Of a stretch of 34,773 nucleotides of DNA, positions 1 through 7,879 are shown one piece after another (position 1 is the stretch's first letter; each line of letters begins with the position of its first letter). The notes under the pieces are model-generated. The model saw nothing but the letters and a program-made list of their open reading frames with translations. It searched no databases and was not told the DNA's origin. Source of the stretch: an uncultured Lachnospiraceae bacterium (GTDB taxonomy: Bacteria > Bacillota > Clostridia > Lachnospirales > Lachnospiraceae); contig CADBNF010000013.1 of assembly GCA_902796005.1 (NCBI GenBank), positions 1 through 34,773 of the forward strand, in the 5' to 3' direction. Position numbers and translations under genes: made by a program.

Positions 1-648
1 GAAAAGCCCGATAAGCAGCGCGGACAATGCCTGGGTTACCGTGGTGGCGATGGCCACACCGGCCACCCCCAAGGGGAACACCAGGATAAACAGGGCATCA
101 AAACCCACGTTCAGGATGCCGCAGATGACCAGCACGGTAAAGGGCGTGGAGGAGTCTCCCTCCGCCCGGAAGCTTCCCGTAACCATGTTGTAGAACACCA
201 GCATGGGGAGGCTTATCAGGTAAATCCGGATGTAGGTCACCGCCTGGGGCAGCACCGTCGTCGGCGTATTTAAAAGCTGCAGGATATTCGGCGCAAAAAG
301 CTCGCCCAAGAGAAGGAGCAGCAGGCCGCCGATAAGGCCGAAGGCCACGGAGGTATGCAGGGCTTTTCTTCCCAGGTCCTCCCTGCCGGAACCCAGGGCC
401 CGGGAGGCCACCACCGTCGTACCGACGGAAATACCGGTAAACAGTCCGATGGTGATGTTGATAAGTGTCGAGGAAGCGCCCACCGCCGCAGCGGCGGTTT
501 TGTCCATGACATTGCCCACAAAGATGAAATCCACCGTATTGTACAGCTGCTGGAATACGCTTCCGCCGATCATCGGCAGGATAAAACGAACCAGAGGGCC
601 GAAAATCGGCCCTTTGGTCATGTCAATTGCTTTCGATTGTTTTGCCAT
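1..648 (-). CDS. MATE family efflux transporter, N-terminal part
   Basis: The first 216 codons of a multidrug and toxin extrusion (MATE) transporter, an inner-membrane cation-coupled exporter. The reading frame stays open to the window edge, so the C-terminal half (family length about 450 residues) is missing. The start ATG at 648 opens with MAKQSKAIDMTKGPI, then a hydrophobic helix with the family-typical 'P-IGGSVFQQLYNTVDFIFVG' pattern, and later 'AVGASSTLINI' and 'FRAEGDSSTPF', which match the MatE domain. It begins 17 bases after the P-type ATPase stop codon with only a weak AAGGA-like site, so it is probably co-transcribed with that ATPase. Substrate cannot be told from sequence; the metal-efflux neighbour is only suggestive. 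Confidence 0.93.
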   Translation of the reverse strand, partial: MAKQSKAIDMTKGPIFGPLVRFILPMIGGSVFQQLYNTVDFIFVGNVMDKTAAAAVGASSTLINITIGLFTGISVGTTVVASRALGSGREDLGRKALHTSVAFGLIGGLLLLLLGELFAPNILQLLNTPTTVLPQAVTYIRIYLISLPMLVFYNMVTGSFRAEGDSSTPFTVLVICGILNVGFDALFILVFPLGVAGVAIATTVTQALSALLIGLF

Positions 649-665
649 AGCAGATATTTCTGTCC

Positions 666-2570
666 TTACAGGTTCTTCACGAACAGGCAGCGGATGGCGT
701 TGAGCACCGCCAGGATCATGACGCCCACGTCGGCGATGATGGCAATCCACATATTTGCAATGCCGAAGGCCGCCAGAACCAGGCAGAGGATCTTGATGCC
801 CAGGGCAAAGGTGATGTTCTGCTTGACGATCCGCAGGCATTTGCGGGAAATCTTGATGGCCTTGGCGATCTTTAAGGGGTCGTCATCCATCAGGACAACG
901 TCCGCCGCTTCAATGGCCGCATCGGAGCCGAGGGCGCCCATGGCAATGCCGATGTCCGCCCGGGAAAGCACCGGGGCGTCGTTGATGCCGTCGCCCACAA
1001 AGGCCAGCTTCTTTTTATCCGCGCATTCCTTCAGCAGCTCTTCCACCGCATCCACCTTGTCGGCGGGCAGAAGCTCTGCCCGGAAGTCGGTCAGCCCGAC
1101 CTCTGCCGCCACCTTTTCCGCCACAGCCCTGGCATCGCCGGTAAGCATGACGGTTTTCTCCACGCCGGCTTTTTTCAGCTCCTGCATGGCTTCTTTGGAG
1201 GTGGGCTTCAATTCATCGGAAATAACGATGTGGCCGGCGTATACATTGTCCAGCGCCACATGAATGATGGTGCCGGTATGGTGGCAGGGAATTGCCTCGA
1301 CGCCGATCTTCGTCATCAGCTTTTCATTGCCGATGGCCACTTCCATGTCATCCACCTTTGCGATAATGCCGTGGCCGCTGATTTCCTGTACGTCGGAAAC
1401 CCGGGAGCGGTCCACGTCTTTGGCATAGGCGTTGATAAGGCTCTGGCTGATGGGGTGCGAGGAATGGCATTCCGCCAGCGCCGCATATTCCAGGAGCTTT
1501 TTCTCATCCACCGGGTTATGATGGATGGCCGTAACCTCGAAATTGCCCTTGGTAATGGTACCGGTCTTGTCAAAGGCCACCACCCGGACCTCAGAGAGGG
1601 TTTCCAGGTAATTGGAGCCCTTGACCAGCACGCCCTCCCGGCTGGCACCGCCGAGCCCTGCAAAGAAGCTTAAGGGGATACTGATGACCACCGCGCAGGG
1701 GCAGCTGATAACCAGGAAGGTACAGGCACGCATGATCCAGTCACGCCAGAGCATGCCGACGGATTCGTAGCCGCCGATATGGGCCAGCATGCAGATAAGG
1801 GGCGGCACGATGGCCAGGGCCAGGGCGATATAGCAGACAATCGGCGTATACACCCGGGCAAATTTGGAGATAAAGTTCTCGGATTTGGATTTGCGGGAGG
1901 CGGCATTTTCCACCAGCTCCAGGATCTTGGAGGCTGTGGATTCGTCGAATTCCGCGGTGGTGCGCACCTTAAGCACGCCGGTCATGTTGATGCTGCCGGA
2001 AAGCACCTCACTGCCCTCGGCCACGTCCACGGGCTTGGACTCACCGGTTAAGGCGCTGGTATTCAGCGCGGAATGACCCTCGATGATAACGCCGTCAATG
2101 GGCACCTTTTCGCCGGGCTTCACCACGATGATGCTGCCGGCCTCCACCTCGTCCGGGTCCACCTGCTCCAGCTCGCCGTCCACCTCGATGTTGGCGTAAT
2201 CGGGCCGGATATCCATCAGATCGGAAATATTCCGGCGGCTTTTGCCCACGGCATAGCTCTGAAACAGCTCGCCAACCTGGTACAGCAGCATAACCGCCAC
2301 ACCTTCGCCGTATTCCCCGAGGACAATCGCGCCTACGGTGGCAATGGTCATCAGGAAATTCTCGTCAAACACCTGCCTGTTCAGGATACCCTTTCCGGCT
2401 TTTCGCAGGATGTCGAAGCCGACCAGAAGGTAGGGCACCAGGAACAGGATAATCAGGGCTGGAAGCGGCATATTCACTTTCCAGATTCCCTCGGAAATCA
2501 GAAACAGGGGAACCCAGAGAATGGCCGCGATGATAATACGAATCAGCAGATTTTTCTGTTTTTTATTCAT
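666..2570 (-). CDS. Zn2+/Cd2+/Pb2+-type P1B ATPase lacking its own HMA domain
   Basis: A heavy-metal translocating P-type ATPase of 634 residues that exports soft divalent cations across the membrane using ATP. Visible motifs, in order, are the actuator TGES, the metal-binding CPC in 'SCPCAVV', the phosphorylation site DKTGTITKG, the 'SSHPIS' HP motif of the nucleotide domain, and GDGINDAP. The C-terminal membrane segments carry a Lys (about residue 593) and a D-x-G (about 614-616), the signature of the P1B-2 group (ZntA/CadA: Zn, Cd, Pb) rather than copper pumps. The protein starts directly with membrane helices and has no N-terminal HMA domain; that domain is encoded separately just upstream (2658-2876). 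The RBS is CGGAGAA before the ATG at 2570. A MATE gene follows. Confidence 0.95.
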   Translation of the reverse strand: MNKKQKNLLIRIIIAAILWVPLFLISEGIWKVNMPLPALIILFLVPYLLVGFDILRKAGKGILNRQVFDENFLMTIATVGAIVLGEYGEGVAVMLLYQVGELFQSYAVGKSRRNISDLMDIRPDYANIEVDGELEQVDPDEVEAGSIIVVKPGEKVPIDGVIIEGHSALNTSALTGESKPVDVAEGSEVLSGSINMTGVLKVRTTAEFDESTASKILELVENAASRKSKSENFISKFARVYTPIVCYIALALAIVPPLICMLAHIGGYESVGMLWRDWIMRACTFLVISCPCAVVISIPLSFFAGLGGASREGVLVKGSNYLETLSEVRVVAFDKTGTITKGNFEVTAIHHNPVDEKKLLEYAALAECHSSHPISQSLINAYAKDVDRSRVSDVQEISGHGIIAKVDDMEVAIGNEKLMTKIGVEAIPCHHTGTIIHVALDNVYAGHIVISDELKPTSKEAMQELKKAGVEKTVMLTGDARAVAEKVAAEVGLTDFRAELLPADKVDAVEELLKECADKKKLAFVGDGINDAPVLSRADIGIAMGALGSDAAIEAADVVLMDDDPLKIAKAIKISRKCLRIVKQNITFALGIKILCLVLAAFGIANMWIAIIADVGVMILAVLNAIRCLFVKNL

Positions 2571-2610
2571 ATTTTCTCCGATTCAGTTAGTTATAGTTAA
2601 TTGATTAAAA

Positions 2611-2648
2611 AGAAAAAAGGGGCGGACAGCCAGTCCGCCGCCCCTTTT
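2611..2648 (-). terminator. Intrinsic terminator between HMA protein and P-type ATPase
   Basis: A GC-rich stem (GGGGCGGAC at 2619-2627 pairing with GTCCGCCGCCCC at 2633-2644, with a small bulge) is followed on the minus strand by a run of T residues. It lies between the HMA gene and the ATPase gene, so it should end most HMA transcripts or act as an attenuator that keeps ATPase expression below HMA expression. Confidence 0.75.
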
Positions 2649-2657
2649 ATGCAGGTA

Positions 2658-2876
2658 TCAGAGATAAATCTCGCAGTCGTCCTCAACCTTTTTGCAGTTG
2701 TCGCGGACGTTCTTCATAACGGTATCCACATCGGCGCCGTCCTCGAACTCCACCTTCATCTTCAGGGTCATATAGCTGACCACAGCGTCCTTTACGCCCT
2801 CGGTCTTCTTCGCAGCTACTTCCATCTTTTCCGCGCAGGCTGCGCAGTCCACGTCAATCTTGTATGATTTCTTCAT
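2658..2876 (-). CDS. Stand-alone HMA-domain heavy-metal-binding protein
   Basis: A 72-residue cytosolic protein with a single heavy-metal-associated (HMA, ferredoxin-like) domain. The metal site is Cys11-Ala-Ala-Cys14 in 'VDCAACAEKME'; the Asp before the CxxC is typical of the N-terminal domains of Zn/Cd ATPases, whereas copper chaperones usually have 'GMTCxxC'. The extra Cys60 and Cys68 near the C-terminus could add ligands. It lies directly upstream of an ATPase that lacks this domain, so I infer it is the detached metal-binding domain or chaperone of that pump. The start at 2876 has the RBS AGAGAGGA. Confidence 0.9.
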   Translation of the reverse strand: MKKSYKIDVDCAACAEKMEVAAKKTEGVKDAVVSYMTLKMKVEFEDGADVDTVMKNVRDNCKKVEDDCEIYL

Positions 2877-2931
2877 ATTAAAATCCTCTCTTGTTTATCA
2901 TTTCTGTTCGCCCGGGCTTACCGGACACTGT

Positions 2932-2960
2932 ATTATGCCACACTCGGGGCTTTTTCGCAA
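2932..2960 (-). promoter_or_regulatory. Putative promoter of the HMA/P-type ATPase block
   Basis: On the minus strand a TTGCGA -35 (2955-2960) and a CATAAT -10 (2932-2937) are separated by 17 bases, about 55 bases upstream of the HMA start codon. AGTGT occurs on both sides of the -10, a possible operator. The -35 lies in a small GGGGCTT/AAGCCCC hairpin (2946-2965) just after the preceding gene. Confidence 0.5.
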
Positions 2961-2971
2961 GCCCCCCTCCC

Positions 2972-4237
2972 CTATCGGAATCTTCTTTCGATGGCATCCT
3001 TGAAGGTATAGGCCTCCGTCAGGGTTTTCAGCTCGGCCATCTTTGCCTCAGGGTTGAAGGCCTTGATGACCCTCTGCAGATCCGTGATGTCATAGGCATT
3101 GATGGTGATGCTCCGGGCCAGCACGTATTTCTCATCGAAATCCTCATCGCTGTCGCTGGTCCAGAAGCCCTGGGTCAGGTGAAAGGCCTTTCCGGCAATC
3201 CGGAAATCCTCTGCATAACCCGTAAGGGCATTGTACATGGCCGCAAAGGACGGCCCGATGATGGAGCTGTATTTGCCCACCAGGTATTCCAGCTGGCCGT
3301 TGGCGAAAAGCAGGCGGTTGGTCTCGCTGTAGCAGTCCACCACGCCGAGCCGGGAGCCTTTGAGCGCATCCGCCAGCCGGGAAATGGGCAGCACGGAAAG
3401 AACGGTCTGGTACTGATCCTCTTCATATTCCGTCCTTGCCTGCTCATAATACTCATCGAAATCGATGTATCCGGGGCAGATGCAGACATGCAGGTCGCCC
3501 GCATCCACATGCAGCGGTGTTTCTGTCTTTGCCAGCTCCTCGGTTGTACGGTCAAATTCCACGCCGTAGGCGTTTTTCAGGGTGTCCAGGATACCCTCTG
3601 TCCGCAGCAGGTGCATCTCATTGCCCAAAGGCGCGCCGCCGCTTAGGATAAAGTACTCATTGCCCGTCTTTTCCGTCATGAAATAATTCGCCATGTCCGA
3701 GCCGGCCTTGTATTCGATAAAGGAGCCGGGGCCCACCACGCCGAGGAAATAGGGATTGTCCTCCGCCGCGGCAAACTGTTCATTGCTGACGGTGCCGGAA
3801 GCCAGCATATAATAGATGCCTTTTTCCGCGCACAGGTCGGTTTCCGCCTTCAGATCGTAGGTGTTGAAGGACATGATGCCCTCCGCGCCGGCGTCTGCGG
3901 CATTTTCAATGAAAGCCATCTCCTCCTCCGCCGACAGGATGCTGTCGGAGTAAATGAACTCCACATTGAACTCCGGCGCAATATATTCCTGCAGGTAGGT
4001 GCGGAAGGCCGCCACCTCATCATCGGAATAGTTGTACACCAGCACCGCAATGGTATGCTTCGTATCCCTGGGATCCTCCGCAGGCTGCAGCTCCGTCTCT
4101 GAAGAAATCTGCGCAGCTTCGGAAACCGGATCCGCAGCTTCCCTGTCGGGGCCGCTGCCTGAACCGGAAGAACCGCAGGCAGCAAGGCCCGTGACCAGAA
4201 GGGCAGAAAGGAAAAACAGCAGAAGCTTTTTCTTCAT
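2972..4237 (-). CDS. Periplasmic-binding-protein-like lipoprotein (type 1 fold, inferred)
   Basis: A 421-residue exported lipoprotein: signal peptide with lipobox LAAC (Cys21), a Ser/Gly/Glu-rich linker to about residue 58, then a soluble domain starting 'HTIAVLVYNYSDDEVAAF'. The alternating hydrophobic beta-strand and helix pattern ('NVEFIYSD', 'GAEGIMSFN', 'KGIYYMLASGTV', 'PYFLGVVGPG', 'NEYFILSGGA') resembles the type 1 periplasmic-binding fold used by sugar-binding and LacI-like proteins. This differs in class from the Dpp/Opp-type binding protein at the head of the same operon. The gene starts 10 bases after the second ATPase stop with a good AAGGAG site, so it is the last gene of the riboswitch-controlled operon. 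It may be a second receptor or an accessory sensor. The exact family is not recognised. Confidence 0.75.
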   Translation of the reverse strand: MKKKLLLFFLSALLVTGLAACGSSGSGSGPDREAADPVSEAAQISSETELQPAEDPRDTKHTIAVLVYNYSDDEVAAFRTYLQEYIAPEFNVEFIYSDSILSAEEEMAFIENAADAGAEGIMSFNTYDLKAETDLCAEKGIYYMLASGTVSNEQFAAAEDNPYFLGVVGPGSFIEYKAGSDMANYFMTEKTGNEYFILSGGAPLGNEMHLLRTEGILDTLKNAYGVEFDRTTEELAKTETPLHVDAGDLHVCICPGYIDFDEYYEQARTEYEEDQYQTVLSVLPISRLADALKGSRLGVVDCYSETNRLLFANGQLEYLVGKYSSIIGPSFAAMYNALTGYAEDFRIAGKAFHLTQGFWTSDSDEDFDEKYVLARSITINAYDITDLQRVIKAFNPEAKMAELKTLTEAYTFKDAIERRFR

Positions 4238-4247
4238 TCTTTCTCCT

Positions 4248-5204
4248 TTACTCGTACAGGTGGCAGGAGACCTCGTGGTCCTCTCCCACCTTCTTCAGTG
4301 TCGGATGAACCTGCCGGCAGATGTCCATGCAGCGGTCGCACCGGTCACAGAAGGGACAGCCCGGGGGCACGTCCAGGGGACTGGGCGCTTCGCTTTCGAT
4401 GCTTTCGATCTTCTTGCTGAAGTCCATCTTGATGTCGAAGACCGAGCCCAGCAGGGCCTGGGTATAGGGATGCATGCCCTTGTCGATATCCTCGCCGGGA
4501 AGCACCTCCACAATATTGCCCAGGTACATGACCGCGATCTGATGGGCAAAGGACTGCACCAGGCCGATATCGTGGCAGATAAAGCCGATGGTGATGTTCT
4601 TCTCCCGCTGCAGCTTCGTGATGAGCTCGATGATGGTCTTCTGCACGGACACGTCCAGGGCACTGGTGGCCTCGTCCATGACGATGATTTCCGGCTCCAG
4701 GGCGATGGCTCTCGCAATACCCACCCTCTGGCGCTGGCCGCCGGACATGTTTTGCATGTACCGGTCCGCAAAGTCGCCGTGCAGCTCCACCATTTCCAGC
4801 AGTCTCCTGGCGGTGGCGTCCTTCTCGGAGGGCCTGATCCGCTTGAAATTCAGCAGCGGTTCGCAGACCACGTCCCGGATCTTCATCTTCGGATTGAAGG
4901 ACTGGGCCGGGTCCTGGAATACCATCTGGATGTTCTGCCGGTTCAGCCGCAGCTTCTCACCTTTCAGCTTCATAATATCCTTGCCATGGTAGAGAATTTC
5001 TCCCGAGGTTGGCTTGTCCAGGGATACCAAAAACCGCATGAAGGTGGATTTGCCGCAGCCGGACTCACCCACCAGTCCCAGGGTTTTTCCCTTGTAGAAT
5101 TTCAGGTTGATGTCGTTGTTGGCCACCAGCTTTCTGCCGCCGGCGGCGTCGAATATTCTGGATACATGCCTGGCTTCCAGGATTACGTCTTTTTCGTCAA
5201 ACAT
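4248..5204 (-). CDS. Dpp/Opp-type ABC transporter ATPase (F-type subunit)
   Basis: A 318-residue cytoplasmic ATPase that powers the importer encoded upstream. Walker A is GESGCGKST (about residues 46-54), the Q-loop is in 'MVFQDPAQSFNP', the signature is MSGGQRQRVGIARA, Walker B is IIVMDEATSALD and the switch His is in 'ICHDIG'. The C-terminus carries the oligopeptide/dipeptide ABC extension with a Cys-rich CPFCDRCDRC segment. This extension is typical of DppF/OppF and in some members binds an Fe-S cluster. The start codon overlaps the end of the preceding ATPase gene by 8 bases, implying translational coupling; its RBS AGGAGGAA lies inside that gene. Confidence 0.95.
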   Translation of the reverse strand: MFDEKDVILEARHVSRIFDAAGGRKLVANNDINLKFYKGKTLGLVGESGCGKSTFMRFLVSLDKPTSGEILYHGKDIMKLKGEKLRLNRQNIQMVFQDPAQSFNPKMKIRDVVCEPLLNFKRIRPSEKDATARRLLEMVELHGDFADRYMQNMSGGQRQRVGIARAIALEPEIIVMDEATSALDVSVQKTIIELITKLQREKNITIGFICHDIGLVQSFAHQIAVMYLGNIVEVLPGEDIDKGMHPYTQALLGSVFDIKMDFSKKIESIESEAPSPLDVPPGCPFCDRCDRCMDICRQVHPTLKKVGEDHEVSCHLYE

Positions 5205-5985
5205 AGCGCGTTCCTCCTATGGACGGTACCGCGTCCAGAAGCTTCTTCGTGTATGCGTTGCCCGACTCGTGCAGGATATAATCCCGGCTGCCCTGGTCCT
5301 CGATGCGGCCGTCCTTCATCACGATGATGTAGTCGGACATGTAGCAGGCCACGCCCAGGTTGTGGGTGACCACAACGATGGCCGTACCGTACTGCTCCCG
5401 AAGCTCCATCATCTGCCGGACAATCTGGGCCTGGGTGGTTACATCCAGGGCGGAGGTGGGCTCGTCCGCCAGCAGAAGCTTCGGCGCGTAGGTCATGCCC
5501 ATGGCGATACCCACCCTCTGGCGCATGCCGCCGGAGAGCTGGAAGGGGTAGCTCTTCATCACGTTGCCGCCGTCGGGCAGACGCATCCGCTCCAGCATTT
5601 CGATGCCTTTTTTCGTTGCCTCCGCCTTGGAGATGTTCTCATGGGTGCGGATATACTCCACAAAGGCATTGCCCACCCTTCTGGTGGGGTTCATCATGGC
5701 GCCGGAATCCTGGAAAATCATAGACATGCCCCTGCCCCGGAGCTTGCGCCATTTTTCCTTCGAAAAACCCAGCACCGATTCTCCCTCAAAGAGAATATCG
5801 CCGGCCGTAACCTTTCCGCCGCCGGGCAGCAGGCCGAAGGCGGCGCGGATAACCGTGGTTTTGCCGCTGCCGGATTCCCCGACCAGGGAAATAATCTGCC
5901 CTTCGTTCATTTTCATGGAGAAATCCGTTACCGTAGGCCGGTTTCCGTAGGAGATCGTGATATTATCTATTTCCAGTAATGCCAT
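5197..5985 (-). CDS. Dpp/Opp-type ABC transporter ATPase (D-type subunit)
   Basis: A 262-residue ABC ATPase, partner of the F-type subunit downstream. Walker A is GESGSGKTT (36-44), the signature LSGGMRQRVGIAMG, Walker B LLLADEPTSALD and the H-loop VVTHNLG. 'FQDSGAMMNPTRRVG' after the Q-loop is typical of the nickel/peptide subclass. The C-terminal Cys-rich extension is not present, as is common when the two ATPases are specialised. It starts at ATG 5985 with a strong GGAGG site, 11 bases after the permease gene ends. Confidence 0.95.
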   Translation of the reverse strand: MALLEIDNITISYGNRPTVTDFSMKMNEGQIISLVGESGSGKTTVIRAAFGLLPGGGKVTAGDILFEGESVLGFSKEKWRKLRGRGMSMIFQDSGAMMNPTRRVGNAFVEYIRTHENISKAEATKKGIEMLERMRLPDGGNVMKSYPFQLSGGMRQRVGIAMGMTYAPKLLLADEPTSALDVTTQAQIVRQMMELREQYGTAIVVVTHNLGVACYMSDYIIVMKDGRIEDQGSRDYILHESGNAYTKKLLDAVPSIGGTRYV

Positions 5986-5996
5986 CTTTACGCCTC

Positions 5997-6833
5997 CTAC
6001 TCTTCATTTCTGGGGTCCAGGATATCCCGCAGGCCATCACCCAGCATATTGAAGATAATAACGGTTATCAGTATCGCAAGGCCCGGGAAAATCATCAGCC
6101 AGGGCGCCGTCCGCATGTAGGATCGTCCCTCGGAAAGCATCAGGCCCCATTCCGCCGCAGGCGAAACCGCGCCGAAGCCCAGGAAGGACAGGCCCGCCAG
6201 CTCCAGCATCAGGCCGCCGATGTCGGTGGCTGCCGTGATGATGAGGGTAGGCAGTACATTGGGCAGCATGTACCGGGTCAGCATGTAGGGCGTTTTGGAG
6301 CCCGTGACGATGGCTGCCGATACATAGTCCCGGTCCCGGATTTTCAGTACCAGCGATCGGGCCAGCCTTGCGTATTTCGGCCAGGTCACCAGGGCGATGG
6401 CCAGAATCGCATTTTTAATGGAGGCGCCGAGTATGCCCGCCACCGCCATGGCCAGGACCAGGCCCGGAAAGGAGACGAACATATCCGCGATACGCATGAT
6501 AACCGCATCCACCGCGCCGCGGAAATACCCGGAAATAATGCCTAAAAGCATGCCGATGGCAAAGGATAAGCCCACGACCGCAAAGGCGGACACCAGGGAA
6601 ATGCGGGATCCATAGATGACCCGGGTAAAGATATCCCGGCCCATCTTGTCCGTGCCGAACCAGTGATCGGCGGAGGGCGGAAGGACCGCGTCCTTCATGC
6701 TGCCCTTGATCGGGTCAACGCCCCGGGTAATCACCGGCGCGAAGATGGCCATCAGGATCAGCAGGATGGCGAGAATCAAAAATATGGTAAACACCTTGTG
6801 CTGAAGGAAAAAATTCTTTTTCTTTGTCGTCAT
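5997..6833 (-). CDS. Dpp/Opp/Nik-type ABC permease (C-type subunit)
   Basis: A 278-residue inner-membrane permease of the DppC/NikC type. There is one N-terminal helix after a basic start (MTTKKKNFFLQHK), then the OppC N-terminal element 'HWFGTDKMGRDIFTRVIYGSRISL', which is diagnostic of this subunit, then five more predicted helices. The cytoplasmic EAA loop that contacts the ATPases is around 'AAIVTGSKTPYMLTRYMLPNVLPTL'. The gene begins only 4 bases after the B-type permease stop, and the GAGGTGA RBS overlaps that stop. It forms the membrane channel with the B subunit. Confidence 0.94.
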   Translation of the reverse strand: MTTKKKNFFLQHKVFTIFLILAILLILMAIFAPVITRGVDPIKGSMKDAVLPPSADHWFGTDKMGRDIFTRVIYGSRISLVSAFAVVGLSFAIGMLLGIISGYFRGAVDAVIMRIADMFVSFPGLVLAMAVAGILGASIKNAILAIALVTWPKYARLARSLVLKIRDRDYVSAAIVTGSKTPYMLTRYMLPNVLPTLIITAATDIGGLMLELAGLSFLGFGAVSPAAEWGLMLSEGRSYMRTAPWLMIFPGLAILITVIIFNMLGDGLRDILDPRNEE

Positions 6834-6837
6834 GGCG

Positions 6838-7776
6838 TCACCTCTTCAGTCTCATCCGGGGATCCACGAAATTGTAGGAAATATCCACAATCAGGTTGAT
6901 CACCATATAAATCAGCGCTACCCAGAGCACATAGGCCTGGATAAGGTTGTAATCACTGGAAGTAATGGCGGAAACGGCAAGGCTTCCCATGCCCGGGTAG
7001 GAGAAGATAACCTCCACCACGGAGGTGCCGCCCAGAAGGGATCCCACGGAAAGGCCCAGCATGGTAATCAGGGGCAGCAGGGAGTTGGGGAACACGTTCC
7101 GCCAGAGTATTTTCCGCTCTTTGATGCCCCGGGCCCTGGCGCCAACCACATAATCCTGTCCCAGCTCCTCAAGGATGGCCGTACGCACCTGCCGGGTATA
7201 CTTTGAGGCCATGGCAATGGCCAGGGTTACGGCAGGCAGTACCATATCCCGGAAGGTTCCCGAGGAGCTGATAACCGGAAAGATGGTGAATTTCACGCAG
7301 AAGACCAGCATCAGCAGCAGGCCAACCCAGAAGTTGGGAATGGAGCAGCCGACGAAGGTAAAGCCCCGGACGATGTAGTCAATGGGTTTGTCCTTGTATA
7401 CGGCGGAAAGCATGCCTAAGGGGATGGATACCGCCAGCATCAGGATCATGGCGAAAATGGTCAGCTTCAGGGTCGGCCACAGCCGGGCCAGGAGCAGGCC
7501 CACCACCGGTTTGTTCATGGTGAAGGAAAGGCCGAAATCCCCGTGCAGGGCATTGCCTATCCAGCGGAAATACTGGGTCCAGAAGGGCAGATTGTAGCCC
7601 ATCTGTTCTCTCAGCGCCGCCACCGCCGATTCCGTGGGCATGACGCCTGAGGAAACCAGCATGATCTGCGCCGGGTCGCCCGGCGACAGGTAGGTCAACA
7701 GGAAGGTCAGAAAGCTGATGCCGAACAGCACAATCACGATCTGCACAATCCGCATAATGATTTTTTTCTTAGTCAC
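6838..7776 (-). CDS. Dpp/Opp/Nik-type ABC permease (B-type subunit)
   Basis: A 312-residue inner-membrane permease of the DppB/NikB type with the family-typical N-terminus (helix, then 'TYLSPGDPAQIML') and the EAA-loop segment 'ELGQDYVVGARARGIKERKI' followed by 'NVFPNSLLPLITMLGLSVGSLLGG'. Six helices are predicted by eye. The start is GTG at 7776 (MTKKKIIMRIVQ) with a GAGGGA RBS. It is separated from the upstream binding-protein gene by about 100 bases that include a stem-loop, so permease expression probably depends on read-through. Confidence 0.94.
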   Translation of the reverse strand: MTKKKIIMRIVQIVIVLFGISFLTFLLTYLSPGDPAQIMLVSSGVMPTESAVAALREQMGYNLPFWTQYFRWIGNALHGDFGLSFTMNKPVVGLLLARLWPTLKLTIFAMILMLAVSIPLGMLSAVYKDKPIDYIVRGFTFVGCSIPNFWVGLLLMLVFCVKFTIFPVISSSGTFRDMVLPAVTLAIAMASKYTRQVRTAILEELGQDYVVGARARGIKERKILWRNVFPNSLLPLITMLGLSVGSLLGGTSVVEVIFSYPGMGSLAVSAITSSDYNLIQAYVLWVALIYMVINLIVDISYNFVDPRMRLKR

Positions 7777-7825
7777 AGATCTGTCCCTCTCTTTTATCAG
7801 ACAGAAAGATTATTCAGAAAATGCC

Positions 7826-7856
7826 AAAAGGAAACGCCGTATTTTACGGCGTTTCC
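7826..7856 (-). terminator. Stem-loop between binding-protein and permease genes
   Basis: A perfect 12-bp stem (GGAAACGCCGTA at 7830-7841, loop TTT, TACGGCGTTTCC at 7845-7856), followed on the minus strand by CTTTT. The short U run suggests partial termination or a 3' end that stabilises the binding-protein mRNA, giving more binding protein than permease. Confidence 0.75.
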
Positions 7857-7879
7857 TCATAAAAACCACCGGTTCAGTC

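Noticed and set aside
2946-2965. GGGGCTT/AAGCCCC hairpin as terminator of the importer operon
   Set aside because: The stem is short and neither strand has a U-tract after it; it more likely belongs to the neighbouring promoter region.
4032-5327. Long plus-strand open frames opposite the ABC ATPase genes
   Set aside because: The reverse strand codes for proteins with full ABC motifs; the plus frames are His/Gln/Gly-rich, lack RBS and domains, and reflect GC-rich codon use. The same holds opposite 7880-9550, 12842-15607 and the P-type ATPase.
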